This document shows, piece after piece, positions 23,223 through 32,031 of a stretch of 64,000 nt of DNA. Each line of letters starts with the position of its first letter. The first letter of the stretch is position 1. The translations under genes and the position numbers were made by a program. The stretch is from a virus: positions 1 to 64,000 of the IMG/VR virus record IMGVR_UViG_3300046715_000123. The stretch is one strand, 5' to 3'. The notes below the pieces were generated by a model. The model did no database searches. It was not told where the DNA came from and saw nothing but the letters and a program-made list of their open reading frames with translations.

Positions 23223-23543
23223 GTGGAAGTCAAAGGCGTGCTCGGCAGCATCAGCTTCGACGGCGAATGGATCACCATCACGAAGACGCCCGTAGGGCAA
23301 CGCCCGGCGCCCGTGCGGATACGCGCGGCGGACATCACGGGCACCCGCTTCAAGTCGGCTTCCCGGCTCTTCCACGGCTACGTGCAGTTCGTGCTGCCTG
23401 GCAGCGAAGCCGCGGGCGAGAAGTCCGGCCTGATGAGCGGTGGTCGGCCGCCGTACAGCGACCCGAACAGTCTGTCGATCCCGCGCAAGAGCAACGACGC
23501 CGCCGAGAAGCTGGTCGCAGCCGTCGAGCAGGCCCGCGGCTAA
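23223..23543 (+). CDS. DUF4429-like PH-domain protein, plus-strand insert (106 aa)
   Basis: The GTG at 23223 has AGAGGGG six bases upstream. The product (VEVKGVLGSISFDGEWITI, then RIRAADITGTRFKSASRLFHGYVQFVLPG, ending DPNSLSIPRKSNDAAEKL) matches the pattern of the small bacterial PH-like DUF4429 proteins common in Streptomyces. It is the only rightward gene inside the structural module and overlaps its convergent neighbour by four bases. This makes it a likely moron: a separately expressed gene useful to the lysogen. Confidence 0.75.
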   Translation: MEVKGVLGSISFDGEWITITKTPVGQRPAPVRIRAADITGTRFKSASRLFHGYVQFVLPGSEAAGEKSGLMSGGRPPYSDPNSLSIPRKSNDAAEKLVAAVEQARG

Positions 23544-23902
23544 CCGGTCACCCGGTCCGCAGCGAACTGCACCGGGCCGTGGGTTCCGGTGAATGGGGAG
23601 CGACCCCAGTCGCCGGGCTCGCCTGTGATCTCACAGACGACGCCACGGATCCGGGCCTTGTCCGTGGTGCGCAGCTTCGTCCCCGCTGGGGCGTAGACGG
23701 TCCAGCCGACGATGACGGTGTCACGGCCCTGCTGCTCCGCCCCGCCCACCGGGGGTGTCTCGGCCCGCGGGGTGACCACGCACCCGTGCACGTCGAACGA
23801 CTCGTCCGGGCCGGGCAGCGGCTGCCCGCGAGGGTCTCGGCCGGGCGAGGCTCCGGTGCGCAGGATCCGCACCGTCTCCCCGAACGGATACGGGGCAGGC
23901 AT
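23540..23902 (-). CDS. head-tail stopper/adaptor protein (120 aa)
   Basis: MPAPYPFGETVRILRTG followed by VHGCVVTPRAETPP and a beta-rich body (VIVGWTVYAPAGTKL) matches the small head-closure proteins of actinophages. It is in the expected position between the gp6-like adaptor and the gp10-like protein. It probably seals the portal after packaging. Confidence 0.75.
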   Translation of the reverse strand: MPAPYPFGETVRILRTGASPGRDPRGQPLPGPDESFDVHGCVVTPRAETPPVGGAEQQGRDTVIVGWTVYAPAGTKLRTTDKARIRGVVCEITGEPGDWGRSPFTGTHGPVQFAADRVTG

Positions 23903-24319
23903 CTACACCCACCCCCAGCCCGGCTCGTACTCCAGCCCGGGCCCGTAGGTGTCGTCGATCGGATACGTCGGCGACACATCCGCCGTCGCCGGAGTCGGAT
24001 CCACGGTGAACGCGCCACCGCGCCCGGCAAGAGACTTGAGGGCGCTCTTGTCGGCCTTCGTCAGATATAGGCCGCCAGAACCCTGAGGGCGCTGCACCGA
24101 CATCGGGCCGATCGTCTCGTAGGACACCTGCTGCGGGTTGACATAGGCCCGGCCTGCAACGGACAGCACGACAGCGTCCGCACCTTCCGGTAGCGGCTTG
24201 ACGACCGTCTGGCACAGCGAGACGGCCTTGCCGATGAGGAGGTCGGCGCGGGCGCCGTTGATCTCGTCAAGGCCGAGGAAGAGCCCCAGCTCCTCGGCAG
24301 TCGGAGCGGTGAACGCCAC
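23903..24319 (-). CDS. head-tail adaptor, gp6-like (138 aa)
   Basis: A GTG start at 24319 has AGGAGGT upstream. The N-terminal helices (TAEELGLFLGLDEINGARADLLIGKAVSLCQ) and central strands (DAVVLSVAGRAYVNPQQVS) fit the Phage_connect_1/gp6 adaptor class that docks on the portal ring. The C-terminal Pro/Tyr/Trp-rich tail ends EYEPGWGWV. Confidence 0.78.
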   Translation of the reverse strand: MAFTAPTAEELGLFLGLDEINGARADLLIGKAVSLCQTVVKPLPEGADAVVLSVAGRAYVNPQQVSYETIGPMSVQRPQGSGGLYLTKADKSALKSLAGRGGAFTVDPTPATADVSPTYPIDDTYGPGLEYEPGWGWV

Positions 24320-24328
24320 TGTGACCTC

Positions 24329-25363
24329 CTATCGGGCCAGGCCTTCCACGGCATCGCACCAGGTGGCGAGCTCTACGGTCGGATCGAGCTCCGCAGACCG
24401 GGCCTTGGCCCGTTTCGAGGCCAGCCGGTACTCGGCAGTCGTCGTCAGCTTCCGCAGGACCGCCTCGTGGCCGTCGAGGTCGTTCCGGTCGACGAAGATG
24501 CCGGCCTCCCCCAGCGACTCGCACAACCCTGGAGTGGGGTGGGCGATGACCGGGATTCCGCTGGCGAGCGCCTCGGCGCCGGCCCGGCCCCACGACTCGT
24601 AGGACGACGGCATCAGCAGCACCTTCGTGCGGCCGTACACCTTCTCCCGCATGTCCTGGCCGTCCAGGTGTTCGACGACCTCGACGTTCGGCAGGTCCGG
24701 AAGAACCTGCTCCCCGTAGGCGCCGCGCACCGCGAGGAACTGCTGGTCCGGCATCCTGAGGGCCAGTGCCTCCAGCATGTTTCCGCCCTTCTCCGGGCAG
24801 CAGTTGATGAGCGTGACCGCCTTGCCGGGCTTCGTCGCGTAGTCCGCAGCGAACACCGGAGGCCGCACCACCAGCTCGGCGGCCGGCCGGACAGACTTCG
24901 GGTACTCGGCGAAGAAGAGCTCAGCCTCCGCCTGCATCCACTGGCTGTTGTAGACCGCGAGCGCTGTGCCCCCGGCGGCCATATCTCGGAACGTTGGCCG
25001 ATGCGTGTTGTGGCAGATGACTGCCATCGGCTTGCTGTAGCCGCGGGCCAGGGCCGACGTCGACGGCACGCACTCCAGATGCGACACCAGAACGTCGGCC
25101 TTACGGACCGCGGTGGGGAAGTCGAGGCGGGACTCCAGCGGAACGACCTTGATGCCGCGGTAGTCGTAAGGCTCGTTGGTCTTGCCGTACCGGGACAGCC
25201 ATACCTGCACGTCGTGCCCGCGTTCCACCAACGGCCGCAGCATGGAGACGAGCATGTGCTCGGCACCGGCGTTGTGCTGCGGAGGCATGAGGTGCACGCG
25301 GACCACGATCGACAGTGGCTTGGCTGTCCCGCCCGGCGCGGAAGCCGGGACAGCCCCCGCCAT
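24329..25363 (-). CDS. GT4-family glycosyltransferase (344 aa)
   Basis: The start ATG overlaps the capsid stop (TGATG). The N-terminal half is a Rossmann-like acceptor domain (SIVVRVHLMPPQHNAGAEHM with LVERGHDVQVW). The C-terminal donor domain shows VYGRTKVLLMPSSYESWGRAGAEALASG and IPVIAHPTPGLCESLGEAGIFVDRND, the E-x7-E type site of GT4 enzymes. Placed between the major capsid and connector genes, it probably glycosylates a virion protein, though host wall polymers are possible. A GT inside the head cluster is uncommon but known in actinophages. Confidence 0.9.
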   Translation of the reverse strand: MAGAVPASAPGGTAKPLSIVVRVHLMPPQHNAGAEHMLVSMLRPLVERGHDVQVWLSRYGKTNEPYDYRGIKVVPLESRLDFPTAVRKADVLVSHLECVPSTSALARGYSKPMAVICHNTHRPTFRDMAAGGTALAVYNSQWMQAEAELFFAEYPKSVRPAAELVVRPPVFAADYATKPGKAVTLINCCPEKGGNMLEALALRMPDQQFLAVRGAYGEQVLPDLPNVEVVEHLDGQDMREKVYGRTKVLLMPSSYESWGRAGAEALASGIPVIAHPTPGLCESLGEAGIFVDRNDLDGHEAVLRKLTTTAEYRLASKRAKARSAELDPTVELATWCDAVEGLAR

Positions 25364-26319
25364 CAGGTACCGCTCGGGGTGCCGGTGAACTTCACGAACG
25401 CCTCGGCGTCGCCGAGGACGAACCCGTAGTACGCCTCCGCGAGGAGGAGCACCAGGTTCTCCTGGAACGCGGAGTGAACGCCGCCGTCCTCGTCGATGTA
25501 GGTCGCCTCGCGGGAGATCTTCACCGAGATTTCCATGCCGACGCCGTAGGCGGTCTGGGACCAGTCGCCGCCAACCGCCCGTAGCCCGGAGTCGACCGTG
25601 CCGGACTGGCGACGCAGCTTCCCGGAGACAGATCGCGAGTAGGCGATCGGCTCGCCGACCAGCGTGCCCGCCAGAGCCGCACCAGTACCCGGCTGGGTCG
25701 TGTCGACCAGGATCGGCCGGCCCGTGGTGTCCGTGGCGCCGAGGAGCTTGGTCTTCAGGCGGTGGTCGGCGACGGTGCCGGTGTAGTCCCAGTCGTCATC
25801 GACGATGTCGCCCATGCCCTTGACGAAGTCGCCCCAGATGCCGCCGTTGGCCTGTGTGGTCGTGCCGAGCGACACGGCCTTGGTGGTCTGGGTCAGGTAG
25901 TCCGTGAAGGGGCCGGTGGCGCCCTTCATGGTCTTGCCGTGGATGGTCGCCCGGTCGAAGGCGCGGGAAAACGCGGTCGGCAGATCACTCTGCAGCTGCG
26001 TCCACAGGCCGGCAGCGTTGGACTGCACGACCTCCATCGCGACCGGAATGAGGACGGCGATCTTCTTGCCGGTCATCATCTTGATGCCCATGCCGCCCGT
26101 GCTCAGCGGCTTACGGCCGGCCTGCTCGACCCAGTCCGCCGTGGGCACGTCCAGCGGGACGGGCACGGCGGTGTTCGCGGACATCGACAGCGGCACCCGG
26201 CGAGCCAGCGACATGACCGCGGACTGCTCGACGGACTTCTCGAAGACGGGACCGGTCAGGGTCGGGGGAAGGAACGTCGCATTGACGTCGCTCAGCTTGA
26301 TGGGATTCGTGTGAGCCAT
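25363..26319 (-). CDS. major capsid protein, HK97 fold (318 aa)
   Basis: The ATG at 26319 has GAGAGGAAG upstream. MAHTNPIKLSDVNATFLPPTLTG, then FEKSVEQSAVMSLARRVPLSM (N-arm and E-loop region) and the P-domain helix LPTAFSRAFDRATIHG are typical of HK97-type capsid proteins. It is preceded by the scaffold gene, as expected. It should form the icosahedral head. Confidence 0.92.
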   Translation of the reverse strand: MAHTNPIKLSDVNATFLPPTLTGPVFEKSVEQSAVMSLARRVPLSMSANTAVPVPLDVPTADWVEQAGRKPLSTGGMGIKMMTGKKIAVLIPVAMEVVQSNAAGLWTQLQSDLPTAFSRAFDRATIHGKTMKGATGPFTDYLTQTTKAVSLGTTTQANGGIWGDFVKGMGDIVDDDWDYTGTVADHRLKTKLLGATDTTGRPILVDTTQPGTGAALAGTLVGEPIAYSRSVSGKLRRQSGTVDSGLRAVGGDWSQTAYGVGMEISVKISREATYIDEDGGVHSAFQENLVLLLAEAYYGFVLGDAEAFVKFTGTPSGT

Positions 26320-26332
26320 GGAGGGCTTCCTC

Positions 26333-26920
26333 TCAGCGGCCCTTCAGGGCCTGGTCCATGAGTCCGGCGAAGATCTCGCCGGGGTCGGAGGTTGATCTGT
26401 TGCCATTGCCCGAGGAGCCCTGCGTGCGGTCCGGAGCCGGACGCCGCGGGGAGTTGTCGTCCGGGCGAGCCCAGTGCGGCTTGCGCTTGAGCAGGTCGTC
26501 GAGATCCCGCTTGATGGCGTCGGTGTCGATGACGCCGTCCTCATCGACGTAGGCGGTGAGGACCAGGGCGCCGGCGGCGTCCTCCGGGTCCGCGAAGTCC
26601 TTCGACGCCAGCGCCTCGACCTTCGACGAGACCGCCGCCCGCACGGCCTTCGCGGCACGTTCCTGCGCGGCTGTGAGCTGGTCGTTGAGGCGTTCCTGCT
26701 CGGACTTCTGCGCGTCCTCAAGCTCCTGCGCCTTCTTGGCGAGGGGCTCCAGCTCCTTCAGGCGCTTTCGGAGGTTCTCGTTCTCCGAGTTCTTCTTACT
26801 GAGCGCCTTCTTGGCTCGTGCAGCGTCGAACGGCTCCTCTTCGGTGCCCTCCGCCTCCGGGGCGGTCTCGGGCTCCTGCGGCTCCGTCTCGACCTGCTCG
26901 GTCTCCTCGTTCTCGGGCAT
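26333..26920 (-). CDS. scaffolding protein (195 aa)
   Basis: The ATG at 26920 starts a Glu-rich N-terminus (MPENEETEQVETEPQEPE), followed by a long coiled coil (ARAKKALSKKNSENENLRKRLKELEPLAKKAQ, described in two blocks around residues 45-105) and a short C-terminal basic patch. Its position directly upstream of the capsid gene and its composition are those of actinophage scaffold proteins. It directs procapsid assembly and leaves before packaging. Confidence 0.88.
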   Translation of the reverse strand: MPENEETEQVETEPQEPETAPEAEGTEEEPFDAARAKKALSKKNSENENLRKRLKELEPLAKKAQELEDAQKSEQERLNDQLTAAQERAAKAVRAAVSSKVEALASKDFADPEDAAGALVLTAYVDEDGVIDTDAIKRDLDDLLKRKPHWARPDDNSPRRPAPDRTQGSSGNGNRSTSDPGEIFAGLMDQALKGR

Positions 26921-26976
26921 GGTGAAGTGGCCCTCCAGGGGCAGAAATGGCCGCCTCCAGGGCAGCCAGGGTTTGG

Positions 26977-27756
26977 TCAGTTCGAGCCCGGCAGCGGATT
27001 GCTGTCGTGCTCGGCGAGCGCCCGCCTGAACAAGCGAAGCTGATCGCCAGAGTGGCCCTGCGCGAACTCGCGGTAGATGCGCTCCCACTCACGTGCATGC
27101 GAAGACAGCTCGAACCGCTGCCCCTTGAACACCGGGATCACGCCGCAATGACAGCCGTCGTGCGCCCGGAAATCCGCCGTGTCCTGCTTGTACACCGCCC
27201 CGCGGGCCGCGAGCAGCTTGCAGAATGCGCACGCCCCCCGCGCCGCTGAGCGCGCCCACGCGGTGGCCTGCTTGTCCTGCCGCACCGCCTCCTGGACAGT
27301 GCCACGGCCCGTGTCGGTGACCAATTTCTGCGCCACCTGCTCGGCCTTCGTCTCCGCCTGCGCCAGCCGCACTTCCAGCGCCTGGCGCTGCGCTTCCGTC
27401 GTCGCCGGATCCTCCGGATCCCGCGGCCACAAGTCCTTCGTCGCCCACCGCAACGACGCCTCCGTCTGCTCCGACGGGGGCGGATCCGTGACCGGCACCG
27501 TGAACACGCCGGTCACGCCAGCCGCCTCGCGCTGCGCGTCGTAGAAGTCCGCCGCCAAGGATGCCGACGTGCGCGCGTACTGGTCGACGACCGCGTTCAT
27601 CGCCGCCAGCCAATCCGGCACCGACTCCCGCAACCGCTGCGGCAGGATCAACCGGCGAAGACCGCGCACATCCCGCACCAGCAGCCGCGTGAGGCCAATC
27701 TGCGCGGCCCGATACCGGCTGGCGGCATCGCCGCTATCCGAGACCGTTGCCGCCAC
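26977..27756 (-). CDS. MuF-like minor capsid / capsid maturation protein (259 aa)
   Basis: A GTG start at 27756 overlaps the portal 3' end by 23 bases. Helical N-terminal part, then GACAFCKLLAARGAVYKQD and DFRAHDGCHCGVIPVFKG, the Cys/His cluster of the MuF domain found after portal genes. It is a minor head protein probably ejected with or attached to the DNA. Confidence 0.85.
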   Translation of the reverse strand: MAATVSDSGDAASRYRAAQIGLTRLLVRDVRGLRRLILPQRLRESVPDWLAAMNAVVDQYARTSASLAADFYDAQREAAGVTGVFTVPVTDPPPSEQTEASLRWATKDLWPRDPEDPATTEAQRQALEVRLAQAETKAEQVAQKLVTDTGRGTVQEAVRQDKQATAWARSAARGACAFCKLLAARGAVYKQDTADFRAHDGCHCGVIPVFKGQRFELSSHAREWERIYREFAQGHSGDQLRLFRRALAEHDSNPLPGSN

Positions 27757-29167
27757 CGGTCACCTCCGCCGCAGCGGGAAGCTGGCCATTCTGGTCGCCG
27801 AGTGCGGCAAGACGCTGCATGAGCTGGCCACTCGCGGCCTGCCCCGCGCTGCGCCGCCTCTCGGCCGCCACCCGGCGCCGCTGGTCCTCGGTGAGCCCGG
27901 CCATCTCCAGTACGACATCGCCATCAGCCGGCAGGATCCCGGCGGAGACCATCTTCACAGCGGCGTCCGTCTGGGCTGCGATCGTCGGCGTCGCCGGATT
28001 CCGCCACACCGCCTCGATGCGGCGGGACTTGTCCGGCGGCTCCCCGTCCCGCACCCACAGCGCGAGACGCATAGCGTCCCGGTGCGTAGCGCTGAACCGG
28101 CGGATCCGCCGCTCGGCCTTCTTCACCAGCATCCCCTCGGAGCTACGGATCGCGTCCGCGCTCGCCGGGTTGTCGCTGGTGTAGCCGAGCATGTGCGGCG
28201 GCAGCCCAAGCTGCGTCGCCATGATCCGCGCATACAGGTCGATGATCTTTGTCTGTCCGGACGGGTCGTGAGCCGTGAACGCGCCCACGGTCGGCACGTT
28301 GCCGTCCTCGTCCCGCTCCAGAGCAAGAACGCGGCCGATGTACGTGTCCCACGCCGACTTGGCATTGCCCTCCGCGTCCTGGAACGCCGACTCGGACGCG
28401 CCGAGAATGTAGCGCTGCGGTGCACCGAAGAACTCCGCCGCCACCTCGATACCCATCAGCCGGCGACAAGCCGCATCCGTGATCGACATGACCTCGGGCG
28501 TGATCTCCGACTTCCCGATCCGGTCCGCCGTTCGCTGCCGGTTCGCCATCCGCAGGACCGGCACCATGCCCAGATTGTGCTGGTCCCGGGCAAAGACCTC
28601 CCAGCCGCCATCCACCTCGGCGGCGAGGATCGTCTGATCCGGCAGGTACAGCGTCGCGATCCGCACGCCGTCCTCCACCGACTCCCGTAGGGCCGCCGTC
28701 GCCATCCGAAGCCGCGCATCCCAGAACATCGTCATATCCAGCGGCGACTCAAACGTGATCAGCGGCGGATCGCCCGCCTCGCCCGACCCGACCGCCACGT
28801 ACTCGCGGCCATAGGTGAGGGCGTCCAGATGCGCCAAGCTCGCCTCGTCGAACAGATCGTTGGACTCGGCGATCTCCTCAAGGTCCGACGCGTCCGACCC
28901 GTCAGCCCAACGGAACGCCTCCAAGTCGAGACGCTGCTCCAGAGCCTCCACACCGATCCTCGGCCAGCCAATCACCGTGTGGAGCGTCTTCAACTGCGGC
29001 GGGATGCTAATTCCGAGATCTCGGATCAGCTGCTCGCCGTCGAAGTAGCTGTCGAGCAGCTCCAACTTGAAGCGGTGACTCAGCAGATCCGAGCGCAGCC
29101 CCGTCAGCAGCTGCTGCTCGTCATCCGACAGCGACAGCAGCGGCAGCTCAGGAATCGTGGCAGTCAT
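27734..29167 (-). CDS. portal protein (477 aa)
   Basis: The ATG at 29167 overlaps the terminase stop by four bases. LDSYFDGEQLIRDLGISIPPQLKTL and GWPRIGVEALEQRLDLEAF at the N-terminus, and IDLYARIMATQLGLPPHMLGY near residue 340, are typical of SPP1-gp6/HK97-type actinophage portals. It forms the ring through which DNA enters the head. Confidence 0.92.
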   Translation of the reverse strand: MTATIPELPLLSLSDDEQQLLTGLRSDLLSHRFKLELLDSYFDGEQLIRDLGISIPPQLKTLHTVIGWPRIGVEALEQRLDLEAFRWADGSDASDLEEIAESNDLFDEASLAHLDALTYGREYVAVGSGEAGDPPLITFESPLDMTMFWDARLRMATAALRESVEDGVRIATLYLPDQTILAAEVDGGWEVFARDQHNLGMVPVLRMANRQRTADRIGKSEITPEVMSITDAACRRLMGIEVAAEFFGAPQRYILGASESAFQDAEGNAKSAWDTYIGRVLALERDEDGNVPTVGAFTAHDPSGQTKIIDLYARIMATQLGLPPHMLGYTSDNPASADAIRSSEGMLVKKAERRIRRFSATHRDAMRLALWVRDGEPPDKSRRIEAVWRNPATPTIAAQTDAAVKMVSAGILPADGDVVLEMAGLTEDQRRRVAAERRRSAGQAASGQLMQRLAALGDQNGQLPAAAEVTGGGNGLG

Positions 29168-30894
29168 CGAAGCACCACCACCCGTCCCTTGCCGCGCGCC
29201 GTCGAGCGCTTCACCCACGCCGGAGAGTTCATGACCATGCGCCGCAGCATCCGCGCCCCGATCGCACACACAGCGAGGTCGACCTTTCGGGCCGACTCCC
29301 GATGTTCCTTACCGATCGTGTAGCCCCACGCATTCGTGCGGCGCCTCGCGTTCGCCACATGCCGGCGCAACTCCTTGCCCCCGTCGTGCGTGAGCTGCCG
29401 CTCCAGCACATCCCGGTAGAAGCGATCCACAGCCTCCGTGAACGCCTGCTGACGCCGCCGGTCACGCATGTCCCACATCACCGCGTGCTGGCTGTGACCC
29501 GAGACGACAGCCTTCAGCTTCAGGCGCTTCCCGTACCGCTGCCCCCACGCGTCGATGAACCCGTCCCAGTACCGCTCACCATCCGCGTCGTCCTGGCCGG
29601 CGCCCGGGTCCGCGAAGAACGCCAGCGGCTTGAACCGGGCGAACGTCTGCTCCACCACGCCGTCGACCTCCTCGCGCGGCACCCGCCACGGACGGCCATC
29701 AGGCCAGCCCGCAGGCCGCTGCCACACACCCAGCGTCTCCAGATGCCCGTCCGACAGGCGGCACGCCACCAGGCCCGTAGCATCGTCCGACTTGGAGCCG
29801 TCGAAGAATAGGACGATCTCGTCGCCGTCGACCAGGTCGATGCCCTCGTGCGGGCACGCATCCCACTCATACGGAGCGAGGAACGCGTCCTCTGCCGCGA
29901 CGATCTGGTTGAACCAGAACCGGCGGCTACGGCTCGGCGGGTTACGAACGTCGAGGATCGACGCCTTCAACCGCTCGATGTCCAGCCACGTCGAATCCCC
30001 GCGGACCGCCCGCAGCGTCGGCTCGATCCACTCCTCGGACAGCTTCGCCTCGGCCGGAGCCTCCAGGCTGTCGTAGAACAAGCCCACGTCAGCCACGCGT
30101 CCCGACTCCGCCGACTCGAAGGCCTCGCGGGTTCGCTCCGCCACCGAGTCCTCGCCGGGCTCGTAGGCGTTCGTGTTCGCCAACGTCCGCGACTGGCCGT
30201 CGGCGCTCTTGGTCGCGTTGCGCTCGATGACCGCGGCCATCTCGTGACCCTGGTTCGACTCCAACCAGTGGTGCGTCTCCCCCAGGTTCACGGCCGTCGG
30301 ACGGCCGCCCTCGAGCGCACGCGGCGAACTCGTGACTGCTTCCATCCGGGCACGGCCCTTGTCGGCATAGATGATCTCCTTGCCGAGGTCGATCCGGTAC
30401 TCCTCGATCGCCCGCTTCGACAAGATGCTCGGGAACAGCGTCATCGTGTTCCGCGTCTGATCCTGCGACACCGCCGCGATCTGCACCCACGCCGCCGGAT
30501 GCTGCACCCCGAGCGGCTGACCGGCCGGGACGCCCCACTCGTTGCCCTCATCCGCGACCCCACCGAACCGGCACGGACCGACGAACTCGAACGCCGACCA
30601 GGTAGCGATAAGCGGGTCCTTGCCCCAGCCCTTCAGCCGCTGGATCACGCCGTCACGCCACAAGAACCGGTTCGTCGCCGGATCCATCGCGTACCACCAC
30701 AGCGTCAGACGCGCCTGCTCTGCCGTGTACCGCCAGGGCGCCCCCGCGTAGTGCTGCAGATAGGTCGCTGACCAGGCCAGCGCATGCCAGCCAAGCGTGT
30801 AGTCCGGCAAGACGAACCGCCCGTCCGGGCCGCGCTTCCACGTCGGGCCGATCGTGAACGGCGTGACGACCTCGGGGACTTCCCCCTCAGCCAC
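29164..30894 (-). CDS. terL: terminase large subunit (576 aa)
   Basis: A GTG start at 30894 overlaps the small-subunit gene. The ATPase part shows a Walker A-like loop RLKGWGKDPLIAT and a Walker B region AVNLGETHHW. The nuclease part shows FFDGSKSDDATG and FFADPGAGQDDAD, acidic metal-binding clusters of the RNase H-like fold. It cuts and packages phage DNA into procapsids through the portal. Confidence 0.94.
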   Translation of the reverse strand: MAEGEVPEVVTPFTIGPTWKRGPDGRFVLPDYTLGWHALAWSATYLQHYAGAPWRYTAEQARLTLWWYAMDPATNRFLWRDGVIQRLKGWGKDPLIATWSAFEFVGPCRFGGVADEGNEWGVPAGQPLGVQHPAAWVQIAAVSQDQTRNTMTLFPSILSKRAIEEYRIDLGKEIIYADKGRARMEAVTSSPRALEGGRPTAVNLGETHHWLESNQGHEMAAVIERNATKSADGQSRTLANTNAYEPGEDSVAERTREAFESAESGRVADVGLFYDSLEAPAEAKLSEEWIEPTLRAVRGDSTWLDIERLKASILDVRNPPSRSRRFWFNQIVAAEDAFLAPYEWDACPHEGIDLVDGDEIVLFFDGSKSDDATGLVACRLSDGHLETLGVWQRPAGWPDGRPWRVPREEVDGVVEQTFARFKPLAFFADPGAGQDDADGERYWDGFIDAWGQRYGKRLKLKAVVSGHSQHAVMWDMRDRRRQQAFTEAVDRFYRDVLERQLTHDGGKELRRHVANARRRTNAWGYTIGKEHRESARKVDLAVCAIGARMLRRMVMNSPAWVKRSTARGKGRVVVLR

Positions 30895-31324
30895 CGATGC
30901 GGGACTGGTAGTCGGCGATCGCCGTCACAGACGCCGGCGTCTGCTTCACGGCCGGCTTCCGCTCCAGCTCCATGCGGGCCCGGCGCCGGTCGCCCTCCGT
31001 CGTCAGCAGGGACGACATCGCAGAGTTCAGGGCAGCGACGTACTGGCCGTTCGGCGCCCGGTCCGTCGACAGGCCACGCGACATCAACTCCGCCACGTAC
31101 CGGGCAACCGCCCAGTCCGACGGCTCATAGAACGCGGCCTGGCCAGACTCACGCAGAGACACGTACCAGTCCGCGGCAATCGGATGCCACAGCGCATCCG
31201 GCTCCGGCAGATCCGGCAGCTCATCCGGCGCCCCCGCAGGGGCCTGGATCAGGTCCGGGCCGTCGTCCTTGTTGGTGCGACGGCGCTCCTCGCTGCGCTT
31301 CGGTATGGGTCCACGAGTGCCCAT
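30887..31324 (-). CDS. terS: terminase small subunit (145 aa)
   Basis: The ATG at 31324 has GGAGG six bases upstream. MGTRGPIPKRSEERRR and the helical body (WYVSLRESGQAAFYEPSDWAVARYVAEL) are the usual form of Streptomyces phage P27-type small terminases. It recognises the packaging site, which may lie in the 420-base gap just upstream. Confidence 0.85.
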   Translation of the reverse strand: MGTRGPIPKRSEERRRTNKDDGPDLIQAPAGAPDELPDLPEPDALWHPIAADWYVSLRESGQAAFYEPSDWAVARYVAELMSRGLSTDRAPNGQYVAALNSAMSSLLTTEGDRRRARMELERKPAVKQTPASVTAIADYQSRIGG

Positions 31325-31745
31325 GACGACCTCCAGGGTCAGAGCGCACCACCAGGGCACGCGGGGCAGATGCAATGCGCCGGCCAGAGGCGCCACCAGG
31401 GCGAGAACCGGCACGGCGCGAACGGGCAGGCCAGGGCCTAGGAAACCCGTACAGAAAGCCAGGTGCTATACGGCCCCGATCCGGAAGATCTGGGGGGTGG
31501 GGGGTACGCCCCCTATGTCCGGTTTGAGCGATCGGGGTTGACTCGGAGGGCAAGTCCCATTGAGTGCTGAATGTCCGCTTTGGCCTTCATGTAGGCCTGT
31601 GCCACACACGACCGTTTCGTCAGCACTTATGCACTTCGAGTGTTGTGCTGCGTTATCGGCGCTTGCGTGTGCGGAACGACCTCAGCCTGCACCGCCTACA
31701 CCACACCGAGCCTGGCTGCCACGTGCCCTGCCCCGCGCGCCTGCC
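31325..31745. other. 421-base gap upstream of small terminase, possible packaging site
   Basis: No convincing gene lies here. The gap holds a G-run and a small hairpin GGGGG-TACG-CCCCC (31500-31513), with a less GC-rich stretch to its right (31515-31680). Phage cos or pac sites are often in or beside the small terminase gene, so this is the best candidate location, without proof. Confidence 0.3.
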
Positions 31746-31994
31746 CTACCGGCCGCTCCTCCTACCTGGGTTGAGCCTGCTGCCCGTACCCACTCCCGTG
31801 TTGCGTATGTGGAGGAGCTGGCAGTAGCCCTTGGCCCTAGCTCCCATGTACGTGTGGAGCTGCTTGGTGCAGCGGGTCCAGTCGCCTGGTGTTCCCCATC
31901 GGATCTTGGCTGCGCCTTCGCCGGTCGACCAGTAGCGCCTGAGAGTCTCGGCATTGCCCCGCTTACTGCGGGCTCCTCGTCCTCGTGCTGCCAC
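31746..31994 (-). CDS. small conserved phage protein upstream of terminase (82 aa)
   Basis: The GTG at 31994 is preferred because GGAAGG lies nine bases before it; an earlier GTG is too close to that site. The core KRGNAETLRRYWSTGEGAAKI and RWGTPGDWTRCTKQLHTYM is a pattern I recognise from many Streptomyces phages and prophages, always short and near the terminase. It is probably a virion-related or head-associated small protein; its function is not established. Confidence 0.75.
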   Translation of the reverse strand: MAARGRGARSKRGNAETLRRYWSTGEGAAKIRWGTPGDWTRCTKQLHTYMGARAKGYCQLLHIRNTGVGTGSRLNPGRRSGR

Positions 31995-32031
31995 CGTGAT
32001 CACCCTTCCTGCGGCGCGGGCTGCGGTACGT

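Noticed and set aside
31513-31626. 37-codon minus-strand ORF starting with GTG
   Set aside because: The C-terminal part reads plausibly, but there is no RBS, third-position GC is low for this genome, and it lies in a probable packaging region.
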